A model generated the notes under the pieces. The model saw nothing but the letters and a program-made list of their open reading frames with translations, did not search any database and had not been told where the DNA came from. The position numbers and the translations under genes were made by a program. Positions 1 to 7,598 of a stretch of DNA of 64,000 bases are shown here, piece after piece. Each line of letters starts with the position of its first letter. Positions within the stretch are counted from its first letter, which is position 1. The DNA is from Bifidobacterium pluvialisilvae (GTDB taxonomy: Bacteria; Actinomycetota; Actinomycetes; Actinomycetales; Bifidobacteriaceae): positions 62,001 through 126,000 of the forward strand of contig NZ_JAHBBI010000006.1 in assembly GCF_019331695.1 (NCBI RefSeq). Reading direction: 5' to 3'.

Positions 1-1
1 C

Positions 2-1186
2 TACCGAGACGAGGAGCTGGAGGCGCGCTGGTACCAGCTGGGCACGTTCAGCCCCATCAACCGCCTGCATTCCACCGATTCGCCGTTCAACGGCAAGGAG
101 CCGTGGAACTTCCACACCGAGGTGCGCGACGCCATGGACGCCACGCTGCGGCTGCGTCATGCGCTGATCCCGTACCTGTATACGATGAACTGGCGTGCGG
201 CCCGCGAGGCGGAGCCGCTGGTGCAGCCGTTGTATTGGGATTACCCGGAGATCCGCGACGCCTACAAGCTCACCGACGAGTTCCTCTTCGGCACCGAGCT
301 GCTGGTCTCGCCGATCGTCACGCCGATTGACCGCGACGTGCAGATGGCGAAGGCCGATGCGTGGCTGCCGCAGGGCGCATGGTTCGACTTCTTCGACGGA
401 CGGCATTACGTGTCGAAGCCCGTTGATGGACGGCGCATCGAGGCGTGGCGCGGGCTCGATCGCATGCCCGTGTTCGCCAAGGCCGGTGCGATCGTGCCGC
501 TGCAGGAGCTGCCGGAGGCCGGTGGCGCGGATGGCGGGCGTGCCGGACTGAATTCGGTGGCCAATCCGGAGGCGCTGCGCGTGCTGGTGTTCCCCGGTGC
601 CGACGGCGAGTTCACCATGGTCGAGGACGACGGCGCCGCGGAATCCGCCGTGCGCACGGCGACCACGCGTTTCACGTGGAACATCGCCGGCGGCACCGGC
701 GCGGGCAGTGCGTCGTTCGTCATCGGCGCGGCCTCGGGTGAGGCGGCCGGCGACCCGTCGGCCATCCCCGCCGAACGCTCGTGGACCGTGGTGTTCCGCG
801 GTATGAAGGAGTCCGCCGTCACGGTGTCGGCAAACGGCAGCGCGGCGGTCGAGGCTGAAACCGTCTATGACGAGGAGACGCTGAGTCTCATCGTCGAGAT
901 CCCACCGACCCCGACCGACGAGACCGTCACGCTCACACTGACCGACGGTGCGTCGGTCGCCGAGAACCCGACGTCCGCCGACGTGTTCCAAGTGCTCAAG
1001 GACGCGCAGATGTACTACCTGACCAAGGAGAAGGCCAAGGCGATGGTCGACGACCTCGGTGTCGCCGCCCTGCCGGGGCTGGCCACCCTCGAGGACCTGC
1101 ATGGCGTGGACGAGAGCCGCTACAACGACTCGCACATGCCCCAGTCCGTAATCCAGGCCCTCACCGAGGTGCTCACGCGGGAATAG
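2..1186 (+). CDS. Glycoside hydrolase family 31, C-terminal part (alpha-xylosidase/alpha-glucosidase type)
   Basis: The reading frame is open from the window edge and stops at 1184-1186, giving 394 residues; the start lies outside. The segment begins at the end of the GH31 barrel (RWYQLGTFSPI, then HS and EPW), followed by the helix LRLRHALIPYLYT and the proximal beta-sandwich motif FLFGTELLVSPI. A distal beta-rich domain and a helical tail of about 80 residues follow (TSADVFQVLKDAQMYYLTKEKAK), which is longer than in many relatives. The catalytic aspartates would be upstream of the window. GH31 enzymes release alpha-linked glucose or xylose from oligosaccharides. Substrate cannot be decided from this half. 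No signal peptide can be judged. Confidence 0.85.
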   Translation, partial: YRDEELEARWYQLGTFSPINRLHSTDSPFNGKEPWNFHTEVRDAMDATLRLRHALIPYLYTMNWRAAREAEPLVQPLYWDYPEIRDAYKLTDEFLFGTELLVSPIVTPIDRDVQMAKADAWLPQGAWFDFFDGRHYVSKPVDGRRIEAWRGLDRMPVFAKAGAIVPLQELPEAGGADGGRAGLNSVANPEALRVLVFPGADGEFTMVEDDGAAESAVRTATTRFTWNIAGGTGAGSASFVIGAASGEAAGDPSAIPAERSWTVVFRGMKESAVTVSANGSAAVEAETVYDEETLSLIVEIPPTPTDETVTLTLTDGASVAENPTSADVFQVLKDAQMYYLTKEKAKAMVDDLGVAALPGLATLEDLHGVDESRYNDSHMPQSVIQALTEVLTRE

Positions 1187-1200
1187 CGGAACACATACGT

Positions 1201-1319
1201 CACTCGGCACGAGAGGCGTGACCGGGTACACCCACGCCGAGTGACGACACGTCGAAATCGTTGGAATTGCAACGTTTTATAAACAATGTGACCGGGCATA
1301 CCCGTGCCCGGTCACATTG
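1201..1319. repeat. Intergenic palindrome cluster: 16-bp core plus 28-bp GTGACCGGG element
   Basis: Three parts lie between the GH31 gene and the HAD gene. Positions 1201-1243 are bounded by CACTCGGC and GCCGAGTG with GTGACCGGGTACACCC inside. Positions 1259-1274 are the 16-bp palindrome-like CGTTGGAATTGCAACG. Positions 1284-1319 are a perfect hairpin with 15-bp arms (CAATGTGACCGGGCA and its complement) and a 6-nt loop. A further CGGTCAC half-copy sits just after it. The hairpin could end transcription of the two convergent genes, but the same parts recur at 6.7 kb. Confidence 0.8.
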
Positions 1320-1347
1320 CACGACCCCGGTCACACGGCATGCACAC

Positions 1348-2076
1348 CTACTGCGCGGACTCCCCGGCCAAACGCCGCTTCACGAAATCGCCGAGCAGCT
1401 GCGGGGTCACGCCGTCCCAGGTCTCGATGCACGCGAACTGCGGGCCGTTCTTCGACGGCGGGTTGTCGGAACGGATGTAGCCGGTCAATGCGATGGTGGT
1501 CGCGCCGGCCGCGGCCGCCGACTGCAGCCCGACCAGGGAATCCTCCAACGCCACGCATTGCTCGATCTCACCGGGCACGGCGATGCCGAGCTTGGCGGCC
1601 GCGGCCAGATACGGCGCGGGATTCGGCTTCTTCTCCTTCACGTCGTCGCCGCACACATACGTGGTGAACACGCCTTCGGGCGCCTGTGCGATGGCCGACT
1701 CCGCCATGGCGCGCGGCGACGCCGTGACCAGCACGTTCGGCACGCCGGCCGCATGCAACGCCGACACCACGTCGAGGGCGCCGGGAATCCACGGCATATG
1801 CTCCATCTCACGCTTGGCGACATACGCGATGATGCCTTCGGTGAGCTCCTCCACACCGAGCTTCGTGCCGCGCTCGATCATCTTGCGCGCCACGTTCGGC
1901 ACCGGCGTGCCGGTGACCGCCCAGCCCATCTCCTCGCTCCAGTCGCCGCCATACTGCTCGGCATACCACAGCTCGGCCTCATGCCAGATCGGCTCCGAAT
2001 CGATGAGCGTGCCGTCCATATCCCAAAACACGGCGCGAGGCAGCACGCCGTCATACGTCGTCGTCAGAATCGTCAT
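1348..2076 (-). CDS. HAD-superfamily phosphatase (beta-phosphoglucomutase-like subfamily IA)
   Basis: 242 residues. Motif I is FWDMDGTLIDSEP near residue 18, with the two aspartates of the HAD nucleophile/acid pair. Motif II is VTASPRA. The metal-binding motif IV is LEDSLVGLQSAAAAGA. A helical cap lies between motifs I and II. This architecture is typical of small-molecule phosphatases and beta-phosphoglucomutases; the physiological substrate is not evident. The start is fixed by a -10 box TAGAGT ending 6 nt before the ATG, which implies a leaderless transcript. It converges with the GH31 gene and is divergent from the DUF5067 gene. Confidence 0.85.
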   Translation of the reverse strand: MTILTTTYDGVLPRAVFWDMDGTLIDSEPIWHEAELWYAEQYGGDWSEEMGWAVTGTPVPNVARKMIERGTKLGVEELTEGIIAYVAKREMEHMPWIPGALDVVSALHAAGVPNVLVTASPRAMAESAIAQAPEGVFTTYVCGDDVKEKKPNPAPYLAAAAKLGIAVPGEIEQCVALEDSLVGLQSAAAAGATTIALTGYIRSDNPPSKNGPQFACIETWDGVTPQLLGDFVKRRLAGESAQ

Positions 2077-2082
2077 AATCCA

Positions 2083-2088
2083 ACTCTA
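2083..2088 (-). promoter_or_regulatory. -10 box of leaderless promoter for HAD gene
   Basis: TAGAGT read on the minus strand, 6 nt from the ATG, with no Shine-Dalgarno sequence between. Confidence 0.5.
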
Positions 2089-2221
2089 AAAAACAGCCCC
2101 AACAAACCCCGGATGAAATCCCGACACACCCCGACGAACGCCGACGCCGGACCGGCCGGCACGGTATGCCACGCCGCACCCGTGCCGTACACTGGAATCA
2201 CAGTGAGCGAAGGGGGTCATC

Positions 2222-3688
2222 ATGGGATTGTTCGGCAACGGCAAGGGCAATGACGGCGACCACGACGCCAACGGCGGTTCGGACGGCTACGTCTCCCCGT
2301 TCGACGACCAGTCGGATTACGTCAATATCAACAACTCCTCATATACGAGCACGCATGACGACGGCAACGCCACCATCAACGCCAACAGCCATGGTTACGG
2401 CAACGTCAATATCAACGCCGGGAAACGCGGCAACGCCACCAAACGGCCCCCGTCGAGTGCCGATGCGGCACTGCGCGGCAACGCCCGGTACCGCTCCAAC
2501 GCAGGCGGCACCGGCACCGGCATCAACGCCAACGCCGAAGGCCACGGCGGCAACATCAGCACCCCCATGCAACGCGCCTCGGCCCCGACCGCAGCGAAGC
2601 GCAAGCACCCCATCCGCATCATCCGCAATCTCATCATCGTCATCGTCGTACTGTATCTGTTCACCGACGTGTTCTCCGGCATCGGACGGCTGCTCGGCAT
2701 CGGCGGCGGCAGCAGCCGTTCCGGCACCTCGTCATCCACATCGTCGTATATGCCGCCGAAGACGACGAAACCCATCACGTACAAAATCCTCGACCGCACC
2801 GGCAACCTCACGTATCTCGAACAGTCCGACAAGACGCTCAGCGCCGATTTCACCATCGTCTCCGCCCAGCGCGGCCCGAAGAGCTGCAACGGGCAGAACA
2901 CCGTGCTCGTGAAATACGAGGCGAAGAACACGTCGAAAACCGACATCGACATGCAGTCGTACCTGTCGTTCGACGTCTACGATTCCGGCATCGGACTGCG
3001 GCATATCGGCTGCTTCGCGGGAGGCGACCCGGACGGCTACGACTTCTCCGACACGATGCGGAAGATCGCCCCCGGCTCCTCGCTGGGGTTCATGCAGGCG
3101 TACGAGCTGCGCAATAACACCGACACGTTGTTCGACGTACGCATCGCCAACCACGCGCGCAACACGCCGACGTCGATCGGCGCCTCGTTCACGCTGCCCA
3201 AGGATTCCAAGGCCACCGACGTGACCAAGCCCGGCAGTGTCGTCAAACCCGACATGCCGCAGGGCTTTACGTTGGGTATGACGCGGCTGACCGGCGCATC
3301 GTACCGGTCCGATGACATTCTCGGCGCCGGACGGCAGGTGGATATCAAGGCGGTGCGGGCCGTCAAGGGGCCAAAGACCTACAAGGGCGTCGACACGGTG
3401 ATCGTGACGTACCAGTGGGTCAACCGCACGCCGATACCGTTGGAATTCACCGACGCCGTGACATCGACGGCCTATCAGGACGGCGTGGAACTCAAGCCGA
3501 CCGTGTTCTCGGACCCGTTCGCCGGCTATTCGGTGGCGACGCGCGACGCGCCGGTGATGGAGGACGTGCCGATGACCACGACGATGGCGTACGAGCTGCG
3601 CAACGGCTCGCAGCCGGTGACGACGTCCGTCAAAGGGTACGCCGGTCTCGACGGCAAGACGCTGAAGAAGGAGTTTTCGCTGGAGTAG
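2222..3688 (+). CDS. Membrane-anchored protein with two DUF5067-like domains
   Basis: 488 residues. Residues 1-120 are Asn/Gly/Asp-rich and low in complexity. One hydrophobic segment around 140-160 (RIIRNLIIVIVVLYLFTDVF) is the only membrane span, so the rest is probably exported as a type II membrane protein. Two related beta-sandwich modules follow, each starting with a (V/I)xAxRGPKxxxGxxTVxVxY pattern (near 215 and 380), resembling DUF5067/DUF4352 domains found on Gram-positive surface proteins. AGGGGG lies before the ATG and a -10-like TACACT lies at 2188-2193. Function unknown; a signal- or metabolite-sensing surface role is only a guess. Confidence 0.8.
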   Translation: MGLFGNGKGNDGDHDANGGSDGYVSPFDDQSDYVNINNSSYTSTHDDGNATINANSHGYGNVNINAGKRGNATKRPPSSADAALRGNARYRSNAGGTGTGINANAEGHGGNISTPMQRASAPTAAKRKHPIRIIRNLIIVIVVLYLFTDVFSGIGRLLGIGGGSSRSGTSSSTSSYMPPKTTKPITYKILDRTGNLTYLEQSDKTLSADFTIVSAQRGPKSCNGQNTVLVKYEAKNTSKTDIDMQSYLSFDVYDSGIGLRHIGCFAGGDPDGYDFSDTMRKIAPGSSLGFMQAYELRNNTDTLFDVRIANHARNTPTSIGASFTLPKDSKATDVTKPGSVVKPDMPQGFTLGMTRLTGASYRSDDILGAGRQVDIKAVRAVKGPKTYKGVDTVIVTYQWVNRTPIPLEFTDAVTSTAYQDGVELKPTVFSDPFAGYSVATRDAPVMEDVPMTTTMAYELRNGSQPVTTSVKGYAGLDGKTLKKEFSLE

Positions 3689-3744
3689 GGCGGAATGGGG
3701 CGGTAGGGCGGAATGGGGCGGAGCGTCCAAGAGGAGATCGACTA

Positions 3745-4051
3745 CCCCTCAGTCCGCCTTCGGCGGCCAGCTCCCCTGACAAGGGGAGCCCCTGCGGGAG
3801 CCCCGCCCACGCCATCACTCCCCTCCGCACACTAGGAGCCCCTGCGGGAGCCGCCCCATACTGTCATCCTGAGGAACGTCCCGTATTGTCATCCTGAGCG
3901 AACGCCCCTTACTGTCATCCTGAGCGAGGCGCAGCCGAGCCGAAGGATCTCCCCTCCGTCCAAACCGCCTCGACAGATTCTTCGGCTACGGCCTACGGCC
4001 TCCGCTCAGAATGACATGGGAAACCCCAATCAGTCTCCGCTCAGAATGACA
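3745..4051. repeat. Composite of two widespread hairpin-forming intergenic repeats
   Basis: Positions 3745-3852 hold a CCCCTCAGTCCGCC...CTCCCCTGACAAGGGGAG type unit and a second partial copy (AGGAGCCCCTGCGGGAGCC occurs near both 3786 and 3834). Positions 3862-4051 hold three TGTCATCCTGAG starts on the left and two CGCTCAGAATGACATG ends on the right, enclosing GAAGGATC...GATTCTTCGG, so the whole can fold into a long stem. It fills the gap between the convergent DUF5067 and UbiB-like genes and may act as a bidirectional terminator. Confidence 0.8.
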
Positions 4052-4062
4052 TGAGGAGCTCG

Positions 4063-5910
4063 CTAGCCCCGCTTTTTCGGGCGGTTCTTGCGGAGGATGT
4101 CGATGACGATCCACACCGACAGTAGGAACGCCACCACATACCCCATGAATCCGATGACGGGGATGCCAAAGATCACCGGCTTCATGCCGGCGTAGTACAC
4201 GATGGACGATCCGACGAACAGGCCGACGACGATCAGCGCCATCGTCAGCCTGTCGACCATATAGCTCAGCTGACGTATCGGCTCCTCGGAACCGACCATC
4301 TCCACGTTGGCCTTGAGCTGACCGCGGGTCAGCATCCGTGCGGCGGTGCGGGCCTCGGCGAGCGCGCCCAACGTGCCGTGCAGCGCCTTCTGCCCTTCGA
4401 TGGCCAGCGTCTTCGTCTCCTCCTTGGCGGCGGAGCGCAGTCCGCGTGTGTTGGCGATATGCGCGGTGATGATGGCGATCATGTCGGTGTCGGGGAGGAA
4501 TTCGTCGAGCACGCCTTCGAGGGTGACGAGGCCGCGCGCCACGGTCGTGACGATGCCGGGCAGTTCCACGTGGTGCTTGCGCGAGAGCTGCACGAGCGCG
4601 GTGACGAACGCGCCGATGTCGAGGTCCTGGAGGCTGACGGTGCCGAAGTCCTGCACGATGGCGTCGAGGTCGGACAGCAGGCCGGGATAGTTGACCTCGG
4701 TGGTGTCGGATGGGCCGGCGAAGCGGAGGAACGCCTCGGCGAGGGCGGGCGAGTCCTGCTTGCCGACGGCGAAGATGATGTCCTGGAGGATGGACCGTGT
4801 GCGTGCGGAGAGACGGCCGGTCATGCCGAGGTCGATCATGACGATCTGCCCGTCGCGGATGATGATGTTGCCGGGGTGGGGGTCGGCGTGGAAGAAGCCT
4901 TCGTCGAGCACCTGGGCGGCGTAGTTGTCGACGAGCTTGTTGCCGATCTCCTCCAGCGAGTATCCGGCGGCGACGAGCTGGTCGGGGTGCGCGACGGATA
5001 TGCCTTCGACGTAGTCCATGACGACCACGTGTTCGGTGCACAGGTTGATGTAGGGCTTGGGGCAGTCCATGTACTTGTAGTCCTTGGCGAATTCGCGGAA
5101 GTCCACGAGGTTGCGGGCCTCGATGAGGAAGTTCGTTTCGGACTGGAAGCTTTCCCAAAGCTCCTCGATCACGCCGTTGAGGTCGATGATCTGGGCGGAT
5201 TTGATGTATTTCGTGGCGCGGCGGGAGACGGACCGCATGATGTCGATGTCCTGCGCCATGGTCTCGCGCACGCCGGGACGCTGCACCTTGACGGCCACGT
5301 CCTCGCCGGTGACGAGCCTGGCGCGATGCACCTGCGCGAGCGACGCCGATCCGAGCGGCGTGCGGTCGATGGATTCGAAGACCTGGTCGACGGGGCGGTG
5401 GTATTCGTGGGCCAGCGTGTCGAGCACGGTCTCGTAGGGGATGGGGTCGGCGTCGGCGCGGAGTTTGGCGAGTTCGTCGCAGAATTCCTGGGGGAGGATC
5501 TCGCTGCGCATGGAGAGGTTCTGGCCGACCTTGACGAAGGTGGGGCCGAGCGCCTCGAACATGAGGCGCATTTTCACGGGCGTCACGCCGTGGAAGATGT
5601 CGAACTGCCGGGCGATGCCGAAGATTTCGGCGAGGCGGTGGAGGCGGCCCTTGCGCGTGAGATGGTATTGTTCGGCGAACGTGGGCCGTTTGGGACCGAA
5701 CAGGCCGATGGTGTGTTCGGCGGCGGCCTCGTCGTGTTCCTCGCTGACGGGCGTGCCGGAGATGGCGTCGAGCACCTGGTCGTCGGTGAGCAACGGGTCG
5801 TTGGGGGCGTCGGTGACGGGCGGCGTGACCGGCGTGGCGTTGTCGTTATCGGACGGTGCGCCGCCCGTCGTCGAGGTCACCGTATGCGTCTCCTTCGTCT
5901 CCAATGCCAT
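4063..5910 (-). CDS. ABC1/AarF/UbiB-family atypical kinase
   Basis: 615 residues. Kinase-like features are the ATP-binding Lys in AVKVQRPGV (about 210), the catalytic loop FFHADPHPGNIII (about 315) and the metal-binding MIDLGMTG. A KxGQ-type motif (FVKVGQNLSMR) precedes the kinase core, as in all UbiB relatives. Two hydrophobic helices close the C-terminus (LIVVGLFVGSSIVYYAG and VIGFMGYVVAFLLSVWIVI). UbiB supports ubiquinone synthesis in aerobes, but an anaerobic bifidobacterium would not make ubiquinone, so the role is probably in lipid or isoprenoid handling. It lies 77 bp downstream of the phasin-like gene on the same strand and is probably cotranscribed with it. Confidence 0.85.
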   Translation of the reverse strand: MALETKETHTVTSTTGGAPSDNDNATPVTPPVTDAPNDPLLTDDQVLDAISGTPVSEEHDEAAAEHTIGLFGPKRPTFAEQYHLTRKGRLHRLAEIFGIARQFDIFHGVTPVKMRLMFEALGPTFVKVGQNLSMRSEILPQEFCDELAKLRADADPIPYETVLDTLAHEYHRPVDQVFESIDRTPLGSASLAQVHRARLVTGEDVAVKVQRPGVRETMAQDIDIMRSVSRRATKYIKSAQIIDLNGVIEELWESFQSETNFLIEARNLVDFREFAKDYKYMDCPKPYINLCTEHVVVMDYVEGISVAHPDQLVAAGYSLEEIGNKLVDNYAAQVLDEGFFHADPHPGNIIIRDGQIVMIDLGMTGRLSARTRSILQDIIFAVGKQDSPALAEAFLRFAGPSDTTEVNYPGLLSDLDAIVQDFGTVSLQDLDIGAFVTALVQLSRKHHVELPGIVTTVARGLVTLEGVLDEFLPDTDMIAIITAHIANTRGLRSAAKEETKTLAIEGQKALHGTLGALAEARTAARMLTRGQLKANVEMVGSEEPIRQLSYMVDRLTMALIVVGLFVGSSIVYYAGMKPVIFGIPVIGFMGYVVAFLLSVWIVIDILRKNRPKKRG

Positions 5911-5987
5911 AGTTCACCCATGATAGTCGGCTGTGTATCCCGAGCGGAGCCGCACACCCGCCCGGCTTGACATACGTATCGCCGGGT

Positions 5988-6479
5988 TTATTCGGCCTGC
6001 TTGTCGTCGTCGGCGCCGGCGGATTCGGCCGGCGCATCGGTCGGGGCGGCCGCGTCGGGCGTGGCCTCGCCGTCGCCCGTGGCCGTCTCCGAAGCGGCCG
6101 CGGCGGCCTCCTTCGCGGCCTTTTCGGCCTTGATGGTCTCGGCGAGCGCGGCGACCCTGGCCACGTAGGCGGCGCGCTCCTCGTCGCTCATCACGGTGAG
6201 CCGGGCCTTGAGCGCGGCCTCCTTCACATCGTCCACGGTCTCGCGGGCCTTCGCGGCGGCGTCCTGCGCGCCGGAGAGCGCGTCCTTGGCGGCGCCCTGG
6301 GCCTTGCGGCTGAGTTCGGAGTTCAGCACCTTGCCCTGGTCGACGGTCAGTTCGCCCTTTTTCACGAGGTCGTCGACGATCTGCTGGCCCTTTTCGGCAC
6401 CGGTGGCCACGGCGCCCACGCCGGCCAGGAAGATCGTACGCAGTCCCTCACCCAGATCGTTGAAGTTGAAATCAGCCAT
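5988..6479 (-). CDS. Phasin-like helical protein
   Basis: 163 residues. The N-terminus (MADFNFNDLGEGLRTIFLAG) is followed by long amphipathic helices with heptad-like patterning to about residue 120. An Ala/Glu/Thr/Asp-rich disordered tail ends the protein. The composition and the EKGQQIVDDLVKKGE segment resemble phasin and PhaF-like granule-associated families, but no polyhydroxybutyrate genes are seen here. AAGGAG sits 7 nt before the ATG. Its position directly upstream of the UbiB-like gene suggests the two act together, perhaps at the membrane. Function is inferred from resemblance only. Confidence 0.65.
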   Translation of the reverse strand: MADFNFNDLGEGLRTIFLAGVGAVATGAEKGQQIVDDLVKKGELTVDQGKVLNSELSRKAQGAAKDALSGAQDAAAKARETVDDVKEAALKARLTVMSDEERAAYVARVAALAETIKAEKAAKEAAAAASETATGDGEATPDAAAPTDAPAESAGADDDKQAE

Positions 6480-6671
6480 GATGTCGCTCCTTCACGTCGT
6501 TTTCGGCGGCGTCCGCAGGCGTTGCGGCCTGCGACCGGCGGCGGTAGGGCCGGAGGATGACGCCGTCGCCATCGTCTCCAACTTTACCGCAGCGAAACGG
6601 TGCGTTTGCGGACACTCGGGCCGGTTTTGTCGAATCTGACCGGATACGTATGCGTGACCGGGCACAGTTAC

Positions 6672-6769
6672 GTGACCGGGCACGGCTGCACCCGGTCACA
6701 CGTTCAACAAAACGTTGCAATTGCAAGGGTTTGACGACACCGTGACCGGGCACGGGTATACCCGGTCAC
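6672..6769. repeat. Intergenic palindrome cluster: two 28-bp GTGACCGGG elements around a 16-bp core
   Basis: Two 28-bp palindromes (6672-6699 and 6742-6769) begin GTGACCGGGCAC and end ACCCGGTCAC. They flank CGTTGCAATTGCAAGG at 6713-6728. Extra half-copies sit at about 6658 (GTGACCGGGCAC) and 6782 (CCCAGTCACG). This fills the 6480-6804 gap upstream of the phasin-like gene and downstream of gatD. Apart from the phasin Shine-Dalgarno no other element is recognised there. Confidence 0.8.
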
Positions 6770-6804
6770 ACGATGCCGCACCCAGTCACGCCGCGCATGC
6801 GCCC

Positions 6805-7578
6805 TTACCGCGGTCGGCTGGCGGCCACGCGCCGCGCCTCCTCGGCGAACCGCCCCAACCGGTCGAGCTCCTCCCGCGCCGCATCGTCCACATGCGGCTC
6901 GAACGCGCCGTAGCGTCGTTCGGCCGCCTTGGCGATCAGGAAGTCCGCGATCTTCGGGTTCTTCGGCAGCAGCGAACCGTGCATGTACGTGCCGATGACG
7001 TTGTGCACGCGCGCGCCCTCGGTGTGGTCCTCGCCGTTGTTGCCGCGCCCCTCGGCGTTCACGTGCCCGAGCGGCGCCACGCCCTCGCGCAGGAACGTCT
7101 GCCCGGAGTGGTTCTCGTATCCGATGACGTCGCCGAAGTCGCTGGAGTGCTCCACGAGGTTGCCTATCATGCGCACGCCCTGGCCGACCGTGTACGCGCC
7201 GATCACGCCGATGCCGTCGAGCCGCTTGCCGTCGGACGTCTCGAAGTATTCGCCGAACAGCTGGTACATGCCGCAGATCATGAGCATCGGCACGCCGTCC
7301 TCGGCGAGCGAGCGCAGCAGGTCGGCGCGGGTGAAGAAGTCGTCGATGATCTTGCCCTGGCCGCTGTCCTGCCCGCCGCCGCCGAGGATCATGTCGACGC
7401 GTTCGGGCCATGCGTCGCCCTGGTTGTAGTAGTGCATCACCGGCTCGTATCCGTACAACGCGAGCCGCCTACGGATGACGAGCACGTTGCCCGAGTCGCC
7501 GTAGATGTTCATGTCGTTCGGATACAGGCTCATCACGTCGATGGGACGACGTTCCGTTGCCGTCGTTTCGTTCGTCAT
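6805..7578 (-). CDS. gatD: Lipid II isoglutaminyl synthase, glutaminase subunit GatD
   Basis: 257 residues of class I glutamine amidotransferase fold (CobB/CobQ type). The nucleophile Cys lies in LMICGMYQLFGEYF and the His in GYENHSGQTF. GatD supplies ammonia to MurT, which converts the D-Glu of lipid II stem peptides to D-isoglutamine. The start is taken at the second of two adjacent ATGs (7578), because AAGGAG is then 6 nt away; 7581 is the alternative. It lies 20 bp after murT, and the MurT-GatD pairing makes the assignment firm. Confidence 0.9.
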   Translation of the reverse strand: MTNETTATERRPIDVMSLYPNDMNIYGDSGNVLVIRRRLALYGYEPVMHYYNQGDAWPERVDMILGGGGQDSGQGKIIDDFFTRADLLRSLAEDGVPMLMICGMYQLFGEYFETSDGKRLDGIGVIGAYTVGQGVRMIGNLVEHSSDFGDVIGYENHSGQTFLREGVAPLGHVNAEGRGNNGEDHTEGARVHNVIGTYMHGSLLPKNPKIADFLIAKAAERRYGAFEPHVDDAAREELDRLGRFAEEARRVAASRPR

Positions 7579-7598
7579 CATCAGCTCCTTCGTTCCCG

